NCBI GenBank assembly: GCA_937884485.1 | Contig: CALGCG010000121.1 | Span: 1-64,000 of the forward strand | Source of the DNA: an uncultured Bacteroidales bacterium | GTDB taxonomy: Bacteria > Bacteroidota > Bacteroidia > Bacteroidales > P3 | Length of the DNA: 64,000 nt | Direction: 5' to 3' | Shown: positions 16,825-23,317 of the stretch, piece by piece | Numbering within the stretch: the stretch's first letter is position 1 | Layout of the letters: each line of letters starts with the position of its first letter | Made by a program: the position numbers and the translations under genes | Notes under the pieces: model-generated | Databases searched by the model: none | What the model saw: only the letters and a program-made list of their open reading frames with translations | What the model was told of the DNA's origin: nothing

Positions 16825-17517
16825 ATGAGTGCCTTCCTCGACAGCCTGCTCCAGACCCTCTTCCCCAGCACCTGCGCCTGCTGCGGCGAGGTGCTGATGC
16901 CCGGCGAGAAGCAGATATGCCTCAACTGCATGGCCGACCTCGCCGCAACACTCTACAGCGCACACGACGACAATCGCACCGAGCGCCTGCTCGGCGCAAG
17001 ATTCCGTTTCTCGCATGCCACATCCCTCTACATCTTCCATCGCAACAACACCGTGCAGAAGCTCATCCACGCCATGAAGTTCCACGGCAACAGCGACCTC
17101 TGCATACTGATGGGGCGCCAGATGGGGCTCACCCTGCTGGCCTCGGGGCGCTTCGACGATGTGGACCTCCTCGTGCCCGTACCTCTCCATTGGCGCCGCC
17201 GTCTCCAGCGTGGCTACAACCAGAGCGAACTCCTCTGTCGCGGCATTGCCGAGGTCTTGCACCGCGACGTGAACACCCGCGCCCTGCGACGCCACCGCTA
17301 CACACACCAACAAAGTCTCCAGGCCTCCTCCGACCGCGAGGCCAACGTCGAGGGAGCTTTCTCCCTGCGCCACCCCGAAGACCTCGCCGGGCGCCACATC
17401 CTGCTGGTCGACGACGTACTCACCACAGGAGCCACCCTCAGCAGCTGCTGCCAACCCCTCTCCGGGGTCGAAGGCCTCACCATCAGCATTGCCACCCTCA
17501 GCATCGCCGGACACTGA
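16825..17517 (+). CDS. ComF-family phosphoribosyltransferase-like protein
   Basis: A 230-residue ComF-like protein. It has an N-terminal zinc-ribbon-like pair (CACCG and CLNC), then a type I phosphoribosyltransferase fold with LVPVPLHWRRRLQRGYNQSE and the PRPP loop LLVDDVLTTGATL. In competent bacteria ComF assists DNA uptake; in Bacteroidota the role is untested. It is the last gene of the tightly spaced run. A large inverted repeat of the GTTGGTAGGG family follows it. Confidence 0.88.
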   Translation: MSAFLDSLLQTLFPSTCACCGEVLMPGEKQICLNCMADLAATLYSAHDDNRTERLLGARFRFSHATSLYIFHRNNTVQKLIHAMKFHGNSDLCILMGRQMGLTLLASGRFDDVDLLVPVPLHWRRRLQRGYNQSELLCRGIAEVLHRDVNTRALRRHRYTHQQSLQASSDREANVEGAFSLRHPEDLAGRHILLVDDVLTTGATLSSCCQPLSGVEGLTISIATLSIAGH

Positions 17518-17578
17518 CCCCCGGCGACGAGGGTGGCATTTTTTTTTGCCCCATCCACCTGCCATCGCCCTATCATCA

Positions 17579-17645
17579 CCCTACCAACTCCCACAGTTCT
17601 TATATTTTTGTGGGAGTTGGTAGGGGGTTGGCAGGGGGTTGTATG
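17579..17645. repeat. GTTGGTAGGG-family element, copy 1
   Basis: Perfect 16-base arms CCCTACCAACTCCCAC (17579-17594) and its complement (17610-17625) enclose 15 bases. The right arm continues into two further diverged units (GGTTGGCAGGG, GGTTGTATGGG). It could terminate the comF-like transcript, but no proper U-run follows. Confidence 0.85.
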
Positions 17646-17699
17646 GGGGGTGAGTCGAAAAAGAACGGAATAAAAAATATGGGCATTGATGCACTTTTA

Positions 17700-17731
17700 T
17701 TTGCAAAAATTGACGAAAATATTTATTTTTG
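17700..17731 (+). promoter_or_regulatory. pyrH-frr promoter
   Basis: TTTG (17700-17703), 20 bases, TATTTTTG (17724-17731), 58 bases before the pyrH ATG. Confidence 0.75.
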
Positions 17732-17789
17732 TTGTTTCAAAAAAGGCCCAACAATCAAACAACACGTTAATCGACAACACGTTAGAAAA

Positions 17790-18497
17790 ATGAAGTACAA
17801 GAGAATATTGCTCAAACTGAGCGGAGAATCGCTCATGGGTAGCCAGAGCTACGGCATCAGCCCCGAGATGCTGACCCAGTATGCCACCGACATCAAAGCC
17901 GCCGTGGAGCGCGGCTGCCAGGTGGCCATCGTCATCGGCGGCGGCAACATCTTCCGCGGCCTGAGCGGTGCCGCCAAGGGCATGGACCGCGTGCAGGGCG
18001 ACTACATGGGCATGATGGCCACCCTCATCAACAGCATGGCCCTGCAGGCCGAGCTGGAACGCCAGGGCCTGAAGACCGAGCTGCTCAGCGGCCTGGCCAT
18101 CGAACCCATTTGCAAGGAGATGAGCCGCCGGCGCGCCAAGGAGGCCATGGCCGAGGGCCGTGTGGTCATCATCGGCGGCGGCACCGGCAACCCCTACTTC
18201 ACCACCGACACCGCCTCGACCCTCCGCGCCATCGAGATTGAAGCCGATGTCATCCTCAAGGGCACCCGCGTGGACGGCGTCTACACCGCCGACCCCGAAA
18301 AGGACCCCACGGCCACCAAATACCAAACCCTCCGTTACAGCGAGGCCCTCGAGAAGAAGCTCAAAATCATGGACCTCACCGCCTTTGCCCTGGCCGAGGA
18401 CAACAACCTGCCCATCTACGTCTTCGACATGAACCGCCCGGGCAACCTGCTGCGCGTGGTGGAAGGCGAAGAGATCGGCACCCTGATTGCAAAATAA
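17790..18497 (+). CDS. pyrH: UMP kinase
   Basis: A 235-residue hexameric bacterial UMP kinase (UMP + ATP to UDP) of the amino-acid-kinase fold. It has KRILLKLSGESLMG at the N-terminus, VIGGGNIFRG, GDYMGMMATLINS, IIGGGTGNPYFTTDTA and LKGTRVDGVYTADP. The start is the ATG that gives the canonical MKYKRILLKLSGE. frr follows after 15 bases, the conserved pyrH-frr order. Confidence 0.95.
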   Translation: MKYKRILLKLSGESLMGSQSYGISPEMLTQYATDIKAAVERGCQVAIVIGGGNIFRGLSGAAKGMDRVQGDYMGMMATLINSMALQAELERQGLKTELLSGLAIEPICKEMSRRRAKEAMAEGRVVIIGGGTGNPYFTTDTASTLRAIEIEADVILKGTRVDGVYTADPEKDPTATKYQTLRYSEALEKKLKIMDLTAFALAEDNNLPIYVFDMNRPGNLLRVVEGEEIGTLIAK

Positions 18498-18512
18498 TAA
18501 AACATCAAGAAT

Positions 18513-19076
18513 ATGAACGATTTATCGAAAGCTTGCCTCGACGAGGCTAAAAAAGACATGCAGAGTTCCATTGGCTTCCTGGAGAAGGAACTGGCCAAAA
18601 TCCGCGCCGGCAAGGCCAACCCCGGCATGCTCGACGGAGTGAAGGTGGACTACTACGGCACCATGACCGAAATCAGCCAGGTGGCCAACATCAACACCCC
18701 CGACGCCCGCTCGATCGTCATCCAGCCGTGGGAGAAGACCATCGTGGGCGCCATCAACAAGGCCATCCTCGACGCCAACCTGGGCTTCACGCCTCGCCAC
18801 GAAGGCGATATCCTCCGCATCGTCATTCCCCCGCTGACCGAGGAGCGCCGCAAAGAGCTCTGCAAGGCTGCCAAGACCGAAATCGAGAACGCCAAGGTCA
18901 ACGTGCGCAACGTGCGCCGCAACGTCATGGACAAGGTGAAGAAACTCAAGGACAAATCCGTCCCCGAGGACGAGGTGAAGCAGGTCGAAAAGGAGCTGCA
19001 GGACATCACCGACAAGAACATCGCCGAGTGCGACAAGATCTACGCCGCCAAGGAGAAAGAGATTATGTCCATCTAA
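18513..19076 (+). CDS. frr: Ribosome recycling factor
   Basis: 187 residues, the standard length. It splits post-termination ribosomes together with EF-G. Signatures are LAKIRAGKANPGMLDGV near residue 27, INTPDARSIVIQPWE, LTEERRKELCK and RNVRRNVMDKVKKL in the C-terminal helix. It is co-transcribed with pyrH. Immediately after the stop codon a 9-bp tandem repeat runs right up to the birA start codon. Confidence 0.95.
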   Translation: MNDLSKACLDEAKKDMQSSIGFLEKELAKIRAGKANPGMLDGVKVDYYGTMTEISQVANINTPDARSIVIQPWEKTIVGAINKAILDANLGFTPRHEGDILRIVIPPLTEERRKELCKAAKTEIENAKVNVRNVRRNVMDKVKKLKDKSVPEDEVKQVEKELQDITDKNIAECDKIYAAKEKEIMSI

Positions 19077-19079
19077 TGC

Positions 19080-19111
19080 CTATAGTTACTATAGTTGCTA
19101 TAGTTCCTATA
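19080..19111. repeat. 9-bp tandem repeat between frr and birA
   Basis: CTATAGTTA, CTATAGTTG and CTATAGTTC, then CTATA, which merges into the birA ATG. The same unit recurs inside birA (19369-19410). Confidence 0.9.
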
Positions 19112-19848
19112 TGACCATTCATTCTTTCGACTCCCTGGAGTCAACCAACAAGTATTGTGAAGCCCTCGACCTCGCTGAGGTGGAGGACTTCACTTGCTAT
19201 TGGGCCCTGGAGCAGACCGCCGGCATCGGCCAGCGTGGCAACCACTGGCACTCCGCGCCAAGCCGGAACCTCACCTTCAGCCTGGTGCTCCACCCTGCGT
19301 TCCTGCCCGCCGCCCGGCAGTTCCGCCTCACCCAGGCCCTGTCGCTGGGGATTAAGGATTTTATTGAGTCTATAGTATCTATAGATCCTATAGTTACTAT
19401 AGCATCTATCAAGTGGCCTAATGATATCTACATCGACGGCCACAAAATCTGCGGCACCCTCGTCAGCACCCGCCTGCAGGGCAACGCCATTGCCTCGGCC
19501 GTTTGCGGCATAGGCCTCAATGTCAACGAGCGGGAGTTCCCCTTGTGGGTGCCCCACCCCACCTCGCTCGGCCTGCTCACCGGACAGGAATACGACCTGG
19601 ACCCCCTGCTGTACCAACTGCTTGCCTGCATTGAGAGAAGATACGACGATTTAAAGACCGGCCTCGACCCCGAGCCGGAATACCTGGCGCACCTGATGAA
19701 CCTCCACGTTCCCGCGCGATACATATATAATAAGGAAGAAATCACCGCCACCATCACCGGCGTCGACCCCCACGGACGCCTGCTTCTCACCGCTGCCGAC
19801 GGCCGCAGTCTATCCTGCGGCATGAAGGAAATCCAGTTTGTTCTTTAG
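19111..19848 (+). CDS. birA: Biotin-[acetyl-CoA-carboxylase] ligase
   Basis: A 245-residue ligase that biotinylates the carboxylase carrier protein. It has SLESTNKYCEALD near the N-terminus, the biotinyl-AMP loop GIGQRGNHWHS, SIKWPNDIYIDGHKICG and GIGLNVNERE. It lacks the N-terminal DNA-binding domain of E. coli BirA, so it is a class I enzyme. Just before KWPND there is an unusual in-frame tract of five 9-bp units (19369-19410) giving SIV-SID-PIV-TIA-SI. The region looks about eight residues longer than in typical Bacteroidota BirA. The ATG is created at the end of the same repeat upstream. Confidence 0.9.
   Translation: MTIHSFDSLESTNKYCEALDLAEVEDFTCYWALEQTAGIGQRGNHWHSAPSRNLTFSLVLHPAFLPAARQFRLTQALSLGIKDFIESIVSIDPIVTIASIKWPNDIYIDGHKICGTLVSTRLQGNAIASAVCGIGLNVNEREFPLWVPHPTSLGLLTGQEYDLDPLLYQLLACIERRYDDLKTGLDPEPEYLAHLMNLHVPARYIYNKEEITATITGVDPHGRLLLTAADGRSLSCGMKEIQFVL
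19369..19410. repeat. In-frame 9-bp repeat tract inside birA
   Basis: TCTATAGTA, TCTATAGAT, CCTATAGTT, ACTATAGCA, TCTATC. The unit is related to the intergenic CTATAGTTn array 260 bases upstream. Being nine bases, it keeps the reading frame. Confidence 0.9.
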
Positions 19849-21377
19849 CGAAGTAGCAACACGGTGCCAATGCCTGAATAGACAAGCCCCTGCGACTTCA
19901 GTTCCCAATGGTAGGCGTATGCGCCCTGCGGCATGGGACACCCATTGCGTGTGCCGTCCCAATGCTCAGAAATACCATTGCTTTCCCATACCAGCAACCC
20001 CGTACGGGTATATAAGGTCATCCGGAATTCCTCGACTGGGACGCTGGCTTGTACGCCGAAAAGCCTGTTGGTCTCTGCGTCGGGGGTGAAAACATTGGGG
20101 AACCACAGCCCGCTGCAGTTTTCCATCGCAACAGACTGTGACACACAAACATTCCCCGCAATGTCGAGTAGGTGGTACACCGTCGGCACCTTAGGGTGGA
20201 CGACAATGCAGGGTTGTCCTTGCAGCGAATCGAGGGAATGGTCGTAGGGCTCGGAGTTCCAACGCACATTCCGCATACCCTCAGCACAGAGGGTCACCTC
20301 CTCGCCAGGACAAACTCGTTCTGCCGAGGAGGAAAGCCCCACCTCGGCGGCTGACACGTTCAATATCACCAGCGAGTCGCATCCCAACGAGGAAGTCAAC
20401 GTAAACCTATAGCTACCTGGGGCGACAATCATGCTGTCGAGAAACCGCAGCGTGTCGCCCTGGATGAGAATGCTTTCCATCTCGGTATCAGCCACTTCAG
20501 GCACCCATAGAGACAGCCTGTAGTGCACCATGCCGTGGCTTTCGAGACGCTCACGCGAGAAGACATGCAGGCCAGGCGTGGAGGTTTCGGTGCTGTCTAT
20601 GGTGAAGCCATAGCTACTGTAGGGCTGACGGGAACAGACGGTGTCGCGGTAGTCGACGGTGTCCATCTCATCGGCCACATGAAGATTGTCGATAAAGATT
20701 TGCACCGTGCCGATAGAATCCATATTGCAGATTGGCTTGAAGGCCAGGCATCGAATGGCAGGAAGCGTTGCGTAACGGGTGCGCAGGTCGAGTCGATAAT
20801 GTTGCCAGCTGTCCGTGTTGGCGGTGTTACCAGAGAACCAGGCAGCAGTGTCTATAACAATATTGGAAATCGGAAAATAGTTGTTCTCGGGGTTGGATTC
20901 GTCGGTGACATAGCCCATCTGGAGGACACCTGCATGCCACGGGAGGCTGTCCGGGGTGCCAAAATGGCCCACAGAATCATACCATATATATTGCACATCA
21001 AAAGAAATCACCGTGGGACGATTGCGGAATGGCGGGGAGACCGTGTAGGTATATTCCACGCGGTCACGCTGGCCGACCATGGGTTTATTTGCATACAGCC
21101 GAAGTGCATGGTTGCCGGACCCCGTATGGTTCGGCGCAATCATCGAACATACAGTAAAGATGGAGCGGTAAATATACTGGGTCCAGCAGTTGGCCTCCGT
21201 CACCAGTGTCATATCCACGGCACTGCCGGCCATAGGTGTTCGATAGGTGAAACCGTCGAAATCCTGCACATACGGCAGGTCCATGGTGCAAGAATACGAC
21301 TGACCGTATACGATGGCCGAGGGAGCCAGTAGAATCCATAAAACAATGAAACTGTATGAACGAGTGAAAAGCATCAA
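19845..21377 (-). CDS. T9SS-exported protein with type B sorting domain
   Basis: A 510-residue protein with signal peptide (SFIVLWILLAPSAIVYG). The long extracellular region begins YSCTMDLPYVQDFDGFTY, resembling a jelly-roll adhesin-like domain. Then come Ig-like segments, and from about residue 420 a gliding-motility-type C-terminal domain (LWFPNVFTPDAETNRLFG, LYTRTGLLVWESNG, HWDGTRNGCPMPQGAYAY) that targets cargo to the type IX secretion system. It is the last gene of the ECF-sigma operon, sharing a 4-base stop/start overlap with the gene before it. It is therefore the probable surface output of that regulator. Confidence 0.85.
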   Translation of the reverse strand: MMLFTRSYSFIVLWILLAPSAIVYGQSYSCTMDLPYVQDFDGFTYRTPMAGSAVDMTLVTEANCWTQYIYRSIFTVCSMIAPNHTGSGNHALRLYANKPMVGQRDRVEYTYTVSPPFRNRPTVISFDVQYIWYDSVGHFGTPDSLPWHAGVLQMGYVTDESNPENNYFPISNIVIDTAAWFSGNTANTDSWQHYRLDLRTRYATLPAIRCLAFKPICNMDSIGTVQIFIDNLHVADEMDTVDYRDTVCSRQPYSSYGFTIDSTETSTPGLHVFSRERLESHGMVHYRLSLWVPEVADTEMESILIQGDTLRFLDSMIVAPGSYRFTLTSSLGCDSLVILNVSAAEVGLSSSAERVCPGEEVTLCAEGMRNVRWNSEPYDHSLDSLQGQPCIVVHPKVPTVYHLLDIAGNVCVSQSVAMENCSGLWFPNVFTPDAETNRLFGVQASVPVEEFRMTLYTRTGLLVWESNGISEHWDGTRNGCPMPQGAYAYHWELKSQGLVYSGIGTVLLLR

Positions 21378-21895
21378 CGGCCGTTGTGCATGATTTTCTT
21401 TATCAGCAACGAGACCACGGCGTCGTACTGTTCCTCGCTGTCGGCGCAGAAGATGTAGACGGCCTGGTTGAGATAGGATATGCCGAGGTAGCAGCTGCCG
21501 GCGATGTCGACCTGCTCGTTGACCACCGGCGGGTTGTTGCTGGGGTTGCTGCGGCTGCGACGGGCGAAGAGCACGGCGTCATAGCCCTCGCGCAGCGAGG
21601 CCTGCTGCTCGGGCGAGAGGTCGCCGATGTAGAACTCCCGTTTCATCCAGGCCCAGCCTTCGTCGTCCTCGGCCTCGATGACGGTGACGTCGACACTCGA
21701 CGCGCTGTCGATGGCGAAACCACTCACCGACGCCACCTTGACCCCCGGCTGCGAAGCATAGCGTTTGTAGAGGTCGGTCTGCGCCGAGGCGGAAGTGGCG
21801 AATGAAGAAAGAAGAATGAAGAACAGCAACAGGCACCACCGCAGCGTGGCGGCAGTCCCCCGAAACCTTAAACATTCAGCCATAAACTGTTTCAT
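21374..21895 (-). CDS. Exported protein of the ECF-sigma operon (DUF6108-like)
   Basis: A 173-residue protein. The start MKQFMAECLRF overlaps the stop of the upstream gene by 4 bases and is preferred over a longer frame. After a hydrophobic signal segment (WCLLLFFILLSSFATSASAQ) the mature part has DLYKRYASQPGVKVASVSG and WAWMKREFYIGDL, and ends with an alpha-rich segment. Small exported proteins of this shape occur beside ECF sigma genes in Bacteroides. I recall the DUF6108 label but could not check it. Its function is unknown; it may be an envelope sensor partner. Confidence 0.7.
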   Translation of the reverse strand: MKQFMAECLRFRGTAATLRWCLLLFFILLSSFATSASAQTDLYKRYASQPGVKVASVSGFAIDSASSVDVTVIEAEDDEGWAWMKREFYIGDLSPEQQASLREGYDAVLFARRSRSNPSNNPPVVNEQVDIAGSCYLGISYLNQAVYIFCADSEEQYDAVVSLLIKKIMHNGR

Positions 21896-22380
21896 ACCGA
21901 AAGGAAGCGTTTGATGTCGTTGATGACGGAGTCGGCGTCGCACTGGTTGTTGCACACCACGACGGGGTCCGTTTTCTTGATGGCTGCGGGCTTGACGTCG
22001 ACAGGTTTGGGCGCCGTGACCGCCCTGGGCGACGGTTTGGCCTTTGCCATGGGTCTGGGGGCCGCCTCGCGGGCCTCCACGGGGCGCAACACCTGCTCGA
22101 CGGCAGGGGCGACCTGCACAGCTGCGGGCACCTCGCGGACTTCGGCAACCATCACCTCCTCCGTTGGACGGGGCACGACGGCCATCACCCCGGCGCCAAT
22201 CACTGCCAAAACTCCCACAGCCAGCGACGCACGGCGCCAGAGGATGCCGCGTGCACGGCTGTGCGCCGAAGCCATCACCTCGTCGCGATGGGTGAGGCGG
22301 TTGAGCTCGTTGCGCTCTTCGTCGGTCAGTGTACCCTCGCGGAACTTGTCCAGAAGGTACTGCAATGAGTTCTGTTTCAT
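21892..22380 (-). CDS. Probable anti-sigma factor (single-pass membrane protein)
   Basis: 162 residues. The cytoplasmic N-terminus (LQYLLDKFREGTLTDEERNELNRL, about residues 6-30) resembles Bacteroidota FecR-type anti-sigma N-termini. One membrane segment follows (ASLAVGVLAVIGAGVMAVV), then a Pro/Ala/Lys-rich stretch crossing the periplasm and a short C-terminal domain with VVVCNNQCDADSVI. It lacks the large FecR periplasmic domain. It lies directly after the sigma gene with an ATGA overlap. Confidence 0.75.
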   Translation of the reverse strand: MKQNSLQYLLDKFREGTLTDEERNELNRLTHRDEVMASAHSRARGILWRRASLAVGVLAVIGAGVMAVVPRPTEEVMVAEVREVPAAVQVAPAVEQVLRPVEAREAAPRPMAKAKPSPRAVTAPKPVDVKPAAIKKTDPVVVCNNQCDADSVINDIKRFLSV

Positions 22381-22835
22381 AGTTCTCGTTCTATTTTTTT
22401 TCTCAGTTCACAATGGGCATCGGCAAGGATACGCTTGACGGATGAGATGCTCATCTGCATCATGCCGGCCACCTCGCTCAGGGTATAGCCGTCCTCGTCG
22501 TGCAATTCGACTATGGCCTTGGCCACGTCCGACAGCTCGTCGCGTTTCTCGGCCACCAGCTGGAGCAGCCGCTCGTGGTCGTAGTCGGTGACGAGCATCA
22601 TCTCGTCGACTCCGACCAACCGGTTGCGTCGCTGCAGCATGTTCGTGCCCAAATTCTTTATAATGCGCACGCAATAGTCGCAGGGCGATTTGACGTAGAG
22701 CCTTGTCATAGTCCTTGTCAGGGCTTCCTGCACCACCTCGCGGGCATCGTCCTCGTCGCGGACGATGGCCATGGCCACACTGAAAAAATCCAGGTAGTGG
22801 TCCACCAGCTGTTGTCGCATTTCTGCCCTTTTCAT
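22377..22835 (-). CDS. ECF-type RNA polymerase sigma factor
   Basis: A 152-residue sigma-70 family regulator. Region 2 lies around DFFSVAMAIVRDEDDAREVVQEAL and the following ~45 residues. Region 4 is at EDGYTLSEVAGMMQMSISSVKRIL with the helix-turn-helix. The ATG at 22835 (MKRAEMRQQ) is chosen; a TTG five codons earlier is possible. It heads a four-gene operon (sigma, anti-sigma, exported protein, T9SS surface protein) in which every junction is a 4-base overlap. Confidence 0.88.
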   Translation of the reverse strand: MKRAEMRQQLVDHYLDFFSVAMAIVRDEDDAREVVQEALTRTMTRLYVKSPCDYCVRIIKNLGTNMLQRRNRLVGVDEMMLVTDYDHERLLQLVAEKRDELSDVAKAIVELHDEDGYTLSEVAGMMQMSISSVKRILADAHCELRKKIEREL

Positions 22836-22874
22836 ACTATAAAGAGTCAAAAGTGCCGTTTTTGGCTCACACTT

Positions 22875-23309
22875 TTAACATTTTTTTTTCATCGGGGGTA
22901 GTCCTGGGAGCTGTTTCAAGCGTCCTTCGGCGAGGTTCACTTCCACTATAACCTCCTGTCTTCCATTGGTTAGCAGCAGATACGGAACCCTCAGAACCGT
23001 GTTGTATCGGCAGGCCTGGTCGCAGACCTTCTGGGTGAGGGGAATTTCACATTTCTTGCATTCCACGATCATCCAGGGGTGGCCGTCGTCGTAGACCACG
23101 ATGTCGCAGCGGCGGGTCATGCCGTTGAGGGCGATGGCCCCCTCCACCTGCATCACCTCCAGCGGGTAGCCAGCGGCATGCAGGCGCAGGATGGTGTGCT
23201 GGCGGACCCACTCCTCGGGCGTCAGCGCCACCCAGCGGCGGCGCACGGGGTCGAACACTTCCTGCCGACCTTCACACTCCCGTACTATAGGTTCGCTTTC
23301 CACGTCCAA
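22875..23309 (-). CDS. HsdR N-terminal-like (HSDR_N_2) endonuclease-fold protein
   Basis: A stand-alone domain of about 144 residues related to the N-terminus of type I restriction R subunits. It has VFDPVRRRWVALTPEEWVRQH, MTRRCDIVVYDDGHPWMIVECKK (a D...E-C-K pattern of the PD-(D/E)XK fold) and CDQACRYNTVLRVPYLLLTNG. Such proteins are very widespread in Bacteroidota without type I systems, and their role is unknown. No ATG fits: in-frame TTG (23309) or GTG (23303) are the likely starts, 8-14 bases after the TonB receptor stop. A longer upstream frame is only the receptor gene read out of frame. Confidence 0.72.
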   Translation of the reverse strand: MDVESEPIVRECEGRQEVFDPVRRRWVALTPEEWVRQHTILRLHAAGYPLEVMQVEGAIALNGMTRRCDIVVYDDGHPWMIVECKKCEIPLTQKVCDQACRYNTVLRVPYLLLTNGRQEVIVEVNLAEGRLKQLPGLPPMKKKC

Positions 23310-23317
23310 ACGCTTAA

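Noticed and set aside
15948..17789. Very long plus-strand frame leading into pyrH
   Set aside because: It overlaps queA and comF in another frame with an Arg/Pro-rich shadow composition. PyrH clearly starts at 17790.
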